Shown: positions 58,652 through 64,000 of the stretch, piece after piece
How the letters are laid out: every line of letters begins with the position of its first letter
Numbering within the stretch: the stretch's first letter is position 1
NCBI RefSeq assembly: GCF_001723175.1
Contig: NC_064656.1
Location: forward strand, 2,108,001-2,172,000
Length of the DNA: 64,000 nucleotides
Direction: 5' to 3'
DNA from: Penicillium oxalicum
Lineage: Eukaryota > Ascomycota > Eurotiomycetes > Eurotiales > Aspergillaceae
Made by a program: the position numbers and the translations under genes
The notes under the pieces: model-generated
What the model saw: the letters and a program-made list of their open reading frames with translations, nothing else
What the model was told of the DNA's origin: nothing
Database searches by the model: none

Positions 58652-59492
58652 TGTGTTCGATCGGAGGAGTAAGATTGTTCGTATTGAAGAGATGTCGTAG
58701 AGAAAGAAAAGAAAGAAAGGAAAAATCAGATGCTCGGCTGGGGTCGCAGTGATCGATCTGTTGGGAAATGGATTGGAAATGCATAAGCACAACCGCTTTG
58801 TCACGGAAGCCGCGGGCGGGGTAGTCCAGCCTAAAGCTTCCACGAGGAGACAGATTCGACATGCATGAGGGACGAGAATATGAGATGTAAGTAGGGTCAC
58901 TCTGTCCGCCGGGTCATGCATGTATAGTTGAATGTATGCTTGTTGGGAGCTTGTGTTTGTTTCTGTCGTATCTTGAAAAGGGTAGTTTGCAATATTCTTT
59001 CGATCTGGTGACCAAAAGGGTGGCCAGCTTTCGCTTTGTTCATTGCCTCTAGATTGAACAGAAGATTTTTCCCGAAGCCGAGGATTCAAACCTCCGTCAG
59101 GTCAAAGAAAGATATGGACAATCACGATCTGTTCTCGTAAATTTGGAATTGACGTTTATGACAAACCTGCGCTTTCCATTGTCAAGCAATCAATCTCCTG
59201 GGATAATGTTACACAGCAGTGTCGGAACCCATAACATGAATACTGTGAGCCTGTCTCTGGAGTAACAGTCTGATCTCATTCCATCATGTCTGCTGATATG
59301 ATACACTCGACACTCGGCCAGACTAAGCAACCTGGTCTGACGTCTCACGAGACCGAGGCCAGTTTTTACCCCACGCGGGGGTCGGTTTCTGTTGTTCAGC
59401 AAACGTTTCCCCACGTCAGTACACGCTTGAAGCGCAAAATGAGCCCTCAGAACCCTCTGTAAGACGGTCGCTCTCTAGGGAACTCCAGAAAA
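58652..59492. other. Intergenic stretch upstream of two divergent genes
   Basis: This gap lies between the DUF427 start and the DFR-like coding region. No gene is visible. It should contain the promoter and true 5' end of the reductase, whose start codon is not evident. Confidence 0.5.
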
Positions 59493-60602
59493 TTGGCTGA
59501 TCCATTTCATCGTAGTCATGTCCTGGTCACCGGTGCCACCGGGTTCATCGGCGCGCATGTTGTGGACAACCTGTTGGCTCGAGGATTTCGAGTGCGCGGG
59601 GCAACTCGATCGGCCAGCAAAGGTGACCAAATGAAGAATGCTCGACCACAGTATGCCTCTCACTTGGAGATGGCAGTTGTGCCGGATTTTGCCAACACCG
59701 GTGTCTTTGACGCAGTCATGGAGGGTATCGACGCGGTTATTCATGTGGCAAGTGTATGTGTGGGACCCAAGCCCCCCATAATAAGCAAGTGAATTCCGTC
59801 GTGTCGCAAGCGACACAACTGACATTGGTGATAGCCATTCTTCTACAATACTACCAACAACGAAGAAGAACTAATCAGACCTGCTATAAACGGGGTTCAA
59901 TCCATCCTCTCCGCTTCAGCACAACCGGGGAGCAAAGTCCAGAGGGTCGTCTTGACGTCCTCGTTTGCTGCCGTCCTCGACATTGACAGAAATCCTCCGC
60001 CCGGCTTTGTCTATACAGCCGAACACTGGAATCCTCTTTCCTACGAGACCGCAATCGACCCCAACTCCTCATCTGTGGTGGCGTATCGCGGATCGAAAAA
60101 GTTCGCGGAACTGGCCGCCTGGGGATTTATCAAGGAGAAAAAGCCCCAATTCGACCTCGTCACTCTCTGTCCGCCGATGGTCTTTGGTCCCATCGTACAC
60201 CCAGTTGCCAGCGTCGAGCAATTGAACGAATCCAATGCCGTTCTTTGGAGCGTGGCAGTGGGTGCCGATCCTCTGCCCGCGGCGCGAGTGCCCGCATGGG
60301 TTGACGTGCGAGATCTGGCCGAAGCGCATGTTCAGGCTTTAATCAATTCGAGTGCGGGTGGGAAAAGATTTATCCCCGTCTCGCCCGAGCCCTTCTCGTA
60401 TGAATATGCGGCGGACATCATGAAGGAATCCTTCAATTGGGCTGGTGATTCTGTCACGAGGAATTACCAGTCTGGATCTAAACCGGTCGCCTCGTACGGG
60501 GTAGATGGGGAGACTGCGGCTCGGGAGCTCAACATCAGGTACCACGGCTTTCAAGAAACAGTGGTGGACTTTATCTCTCAAGTTCGGCGAGATTTCTTCT
60601 GA
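59493..60602 (+). CDS. DFR-like NAD(P)-dependent epimerase/reductase, start codon not seen
   Basis: An extended short-chain dehydrogenase (dihydroflavonol-4-reductase/aldehyde-reductase type), 342 residues from the first coding base given here. Exons are 59493-59753 and 59835-60602; the intron joins H-V-A-S-P-F-F-Y. The Rossmann motif is VLVTGATGFIGAHVVDNLL, then GIDAVIHVASPF, VVLTSSFAAV, the catalytic-type YRGSKKFAE (Tyr and Lys), CPPMVFGP and DVRDLAEAHVQAL. The frame begins at TTG (59493), with an in-frame stop at 59460-59462 and no ATG between. The first in-frame ATG lies about 47 codons later and would remove the cofactor site. Either a 5' exon joins here (a CTCTCTAG acceptor sits at 59471-59478), or the start codon has been lost. 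The substrate is unknown. Confidence 0.85.
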
Positions 60603-60893
60603 GATGTAGCGCTTTGAATTTGGGCAATGGTGCGAAGACACTCAGTGATCTGTCAGTCTTTCTGTATGCAAGGGGCTCTCTATGACCAATCAGATGAGAA
60701 TGCACCAGACTCGGGTAAACGATATGGTGACACAAAGTGTCAATAGCTGAGCGGCATATGCAAACTCCTCGGTCGTCACAATTCAAACGTATACACTGCT
60801 TTTTCCTTTTGTGAGATTCATCCTTCTCTTCCCCAATTCTTCTTTCTTTCTTTCGAGCTCAGTTTCCAAGCAAACCATCACCCACCTCCCACC

Positions 60894-61634
60894 ATGACCA
60901 AGACAGATGCCTTCAAACTCGAAATCGTCACCTTGAAAGACATCCCCGCAATCAGCCAGCTATGGTTCGCAGCCTTTCCCGACATGGAGGCCCTGTTCCC
61001 CAACACACCGGCGATGCACCAGTGGTGGGATGATGCCAACCGTGCCGACATGATCCGGAAACCATTCCAAAGATATCTCAAGGTGGTCGACACACACACC
61101 CTCGACGAACGAGGCCGACCGCGGCTCGTTGCATATGCGAAATGGGATCTGTCGATGCCTGAGGAGCGAGGACCACGCTTTCCACCTTGGCACGAATCCC
61201 AACCTGCGCTGGACTGCGATACGCTGTTCCAAGGATTAGAGAGTGAACGTGCTCGTGTAATGGGCAGTCGAAGACACTATTGTTAGTCTTTTTGTTTTCC
61301 CTTTGTTTTTTATCTTTTTTTTTTCCTTTTTCGTTTTGCTCAAATTGGTTGGAGATGTGGCGGTGCGGTCTCGTTGACTTTATTTCCTCTTTTTTTTCTC
61401 CTCCGGTACTCCGTATTAGATCTCGATATGCTCGCCACACACCCAGAGTATCGTAGGCGAGGCGCAGGCTCCATGCTGGTCAAATGGGGATGTGATTTGG
61501 CCGATCGCGAAGGAGTCGGAGCCTATGTGGATGCCAGTCAGGCCGGGGTTCCGCTGTATAAGAAATTTGGGTTTGTCAGTCGAAGTCAGACGGGGTCGGA
61601 CAGTTTGATCCTCTCCATGGCACGGGACATTTGA
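60894..61634 (+). CDS. GNAT-family N-acetyltransferase
   Basis: A 200-residue acetyltransferase. Exons are 60894-61281 and 61420-61634; the 138-base intron, T-rich, joins R-H-Y-Y-L-D-M-L. Motif A is LDMLATHPEYRRRGAGSMLVKWGCDLAD, with R-R-x-G-A/x-G for the acetyl-CoA pyrophosphate. It is followed by a motif B-like GVGAYVDASQAGVPLYKKFGF. The N-terminal half (residues 1-130) is the variable acceptor-binding part, including WWDDANRADMIRKPF, seen in fungal GNAT proteins near secondary-metabolite genes. The acceptor is unknown. There is no targeting signal. The ATG lies right after a C-rich leader. About 290 bases separate it from the reductase stop, so the two genes could be co-regulated but are separate transcripts. 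Confidence 0.9.
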
Positions 61635-64000
61635 TCCTGCAAAAGGGGGCAAGTCGTACCTGCGGAGATGTTTCCGCCCCTCGGATGAGGATTTGTCAGG
61701 ACGAGTGCTTGCGCCGGAGAATGAGGGTATTCCCGTGGAGTTTTTCAATGAATGGGCGATCGACGGGGAACGCGGGACGATGAATAGAACTGTTTTTTCC
61801 CACTTTTTTTTTGGGTGCTTGATTTCATGATGTAGAGTTGAGTATTATCTGAAGTTCTAATGGATCGAGCAAATGTGGAATAGGTGGTTATACCAGAGAA
61901 ACACTGCCGAAAAGATCCCCTTGGCTCAGAACCTTTGATATGCTCTTCATAACTTGCCTTCCCAACAATGGTGCCAGAGAGGTAAGGTCTAGGACAGTAG
62001 AGATCAGTCCAGATCCACTATCCGCTAGACAAATTCCATGCCATTCTACAATTGAGAGCCCTGACAGGGTCCGCGTGAGTCTATTTTTGGGTTGGTCTGC
62101 AGGTTCATTGTACTCTATGAGCTTAGTGAAGAAAGCGCTGTATTATTCAGCTCTGACATATCCACCAAATCGTAGAAACTCTAAATGATCCCCCGCGGGG
62201 CCGATGCTTGTTGAGCATAGATCATCTCGTCGGATTCCCCTGGAAGGATCGGGGGTCCCTTGCCACAGACTCTGTTGGACATTTGTACAATCTTAGACGA
62301 TATAAGGTCGCAGATCCGATTGGAAGCAACTTTGAAAGGTTCAAAAGTGGCGCTCGTCGAAATGTAAGCACTAAAAAAGGAGCAAGGGTGCGATGGAAGA
62401 GCTGAAATCCCCCCAAGAGAGATGTCAGGTGATCTGGAGCTCACCACCGGCAGCAGGGATTCAAGGCTTCACATCTTTCTTCCTCCCGGCTTGACTGGAC
62501 CCTCGCCGGAGATTCATTCAATTTCATGACAATGTACCACCATGCGCACTAACCTTTTTGGGTGCCGCCCATGGCTTCCAACATGGCAAGTGAGCGACAA
62601 TCCAGTAGACTCGAGCTCGGCCAGTATCAAAGTCTGACTGTATCTGGAGATCTGACGGTGACCGGCGACTCCCCGGCTCAGCTCTATCACCGCACAGCTT
62701 CGCGACAGGGGATGATTTATTTTCGGCACAACTTCTGCACGTCCGGACCGTCCGGGTTCGCAATTTCCAACAGCTGACCAGCTTATTCAGTGCCACGATA
62801 CAGAGCCATGAGTGGACGGCCGATACAGTGAGATGAGAGGTGTGAAGAAGACCAAATGAAGCTCCCAAGCCTGCAATGAATTCGTGTACCAGGATATCTG
62901 AGCAAGCTGGGAATAGTACCTGGCTGGAGCTCGCAACGGCATCGGGCTCCACCTGGCGTGACTCCCTACTGCTATCCACTCATGAACGTCATCCGTGCAG
63001 ATCATACACTCTTGAGGTCGCCACGGAACAACTCCGGGTGGGTTCTGCGCCCCAAATAAAGGCTGAGTCAACCTCAAAATCAGTCATGGTCAGGCACTAG
63101 CCGTAGTACGTAGTAGCACTAGACAGGAGGGCCACTGGGCACTTGGCAAAGCTCGAAGGTGTTGGCGACCCTCTGAACTCCACACATGAGAGCCTGGCTG
63201 CCAAGAGCGATCATCATCTGAGGTCCCCAGTTGTGAAACCCAGATTTGTACAAAAAGTGGAGATCACAACAGCCGTCCAGAACAAATGCGATTACCAAGC
63301 ACCGGGGCTCGAACACTTTGCTCGACAATCATCGAGGGTGGGAACTTGTTGGCGAGCGCACCGGGAAGAAGCAAGGTAAGTTGCGTCAACGGAAGCGCCA
63401 TGCATGCTCATTCTTGCCTGGCGACACTTACTCGATTTGGAACACCACGGATTCATTCATCGTCTCCAGTCCCAGGTTTCACAGAAATAACGGGTACCGA
63501 CAACGGCAATGACCGGCCGCTCGCCTCGGCGGCCGAGAAGTCAATTCTTGAAAGTGGGCTTGGCCTGTCGATCGCCCTGAGTTCACATTCGTCCATGATC
63601 ACAAGGAGAAAGAGCGAATTCCAATGGGAAGCTCGACCCGCCGACAAAATGAAGAGCTCAATCGCGTCACCAACCAAAACTGGAGATTGCATGTTGCTCG
63701 GTCTGGACTGTTCGAGAAATGTAATCAATCAATTGGCTACGACGTATCCGAAAGATCTCATCATCCTCGCGATTGCCTTGATGGGAACTAGCTTATTTCC
63801 TCATCAGTCAATTGGTTCGTTCATACTCTTCACCCGCCAAATAGGACCTCCCGGCGACTAAGCCCAATGGATCCCCGTCTCCGTTCCGGCTGTCTACGCA
63901 AATGGCAAGCGCGAGGTGATCAATCTGCATGGCTTCTTGGAACAAAATCTCCAAAATCCTGCCACCTGCAACCCCATTCTCGGATTGAATTGAGTGGATT
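61635..64000. other. Region without confident gene; coding-like fragments near the end
   Basis: No confident gene in 2.4 kb. Two plus-strand stretches read like protein. One frame at about 63552-63785 gives KWAWPVDRPEFTFVHDHK and continues to HHPRDCLDGN before a TAG. A second at 63862-63991 gives WIPVSVPAVYANGKREV and ends in PATCNPILGLN before a TGA. They would be consistent with exons of one unknown gene, but I found no clean splice pair to join them. Confidence 0.4.

Noticed and set aside
1..64000. A single secondary-metabolite gene cluster
   Set aside because: Three P450s, a cupin, a GMC oxidoreductase and a reductase occur, but no core synthase (PKS, NRPS, terpene cyclase) is present and the oxidative genes are many kilobases apart, separated by housekeeping genes such as SCOT.
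1..64000. Transposable elements and CRISPR arrays
   Set aside because: No transposase, integrase or reverse-transcriptase motif, no long terminal repeats and no spaced direct repeats were seen by eye.

Overview
The window looks like genomic DNA of a filamentous ascomycete, most likely Eurotiales (the Aspergillus, Penicillium and Talaromyces group). The genes have short introns (about 45 to 225 bases) with GTAAGT/GTGAGT/GTATGT-type donors and CTRAC-like branch points. They include an Asp f 4-type secreted protein, a PHB depolymerase whose catalytic residue numbers match the Penicillium funiculosum enzyme, a DUF3431 protein, an Aim6 homologue, and Zn2Cys6 and CYP505-like proteins. I see no bacterial operons, CRISPR array or rRNA, and no convincing tRNA or complete transposon. 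Exon joins were worked out by eye from splice signals, frame and family knowledge, and no search was run.

Layout. 1-5650: 3' end of a P450 cut by the window edge, then a PARP/ART-fold protein. 5652-10148: a divergent redox pair, a fused cytochrome b5 plus cytochrome b5 reductase (minus) and a soluble-looking P450 (plus), sharing a 1.05 kb promoter. 11292-16581: an MFS transporter with clustered frameshifts near its 3' end, and an Aim6-like phosphodiesterase. 18364-25168: a Dal5-type anion permease (11 exons), an AhpD-like protein with a peroxisomal C-terminus, and mitochondrial succinyl-CoA:3-ketoacid CoA transferase (9 exons). 25732-30625: a Zn2Cys6 regulator lacking one zinc ligand and a CYP505-like P450 without a reductase domain. 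32091-37859: a DUF3431 protein, a small secreted protein and an Asp f 4-like protein. 37860-46871: a gene-poor stretch, a secreted GMC oxidoreductase, and a tail-anchored protein with internal repeats carrying RVxF-like motifs. 49345-53184: a trehalose-6-phosphate synthase paralogue and a PHB depolymerase with a CBM1. 55295-61634: a cupin, a GPI-anchored Cys-rich protein, a DUF427 protein, a DFR-like reductase with no visible ATG, and a GNAT acetyltransferase. 61635-64000: no confident gene, but coding-like fragments near the end.

The genes do not form one obvious biosynthetic cluster. The clearest functional unit is the b5/b5-reductase and P450 divergent pair, where one product could pass electrons to the other. 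Secreted proteins (GMC oxidoreductase, PHB depolymerase-CBM1, Asp f 4-like, small secreted protein, GPI protein) suggest a saprotroph that degrades polymers. The items I would check first are the repeat/RVxF protein, the PHB depolymerase with CBM1, the zinc-cluster regulator with a Cys-to-Gly change, and the competing hairpins at 47150-47217.
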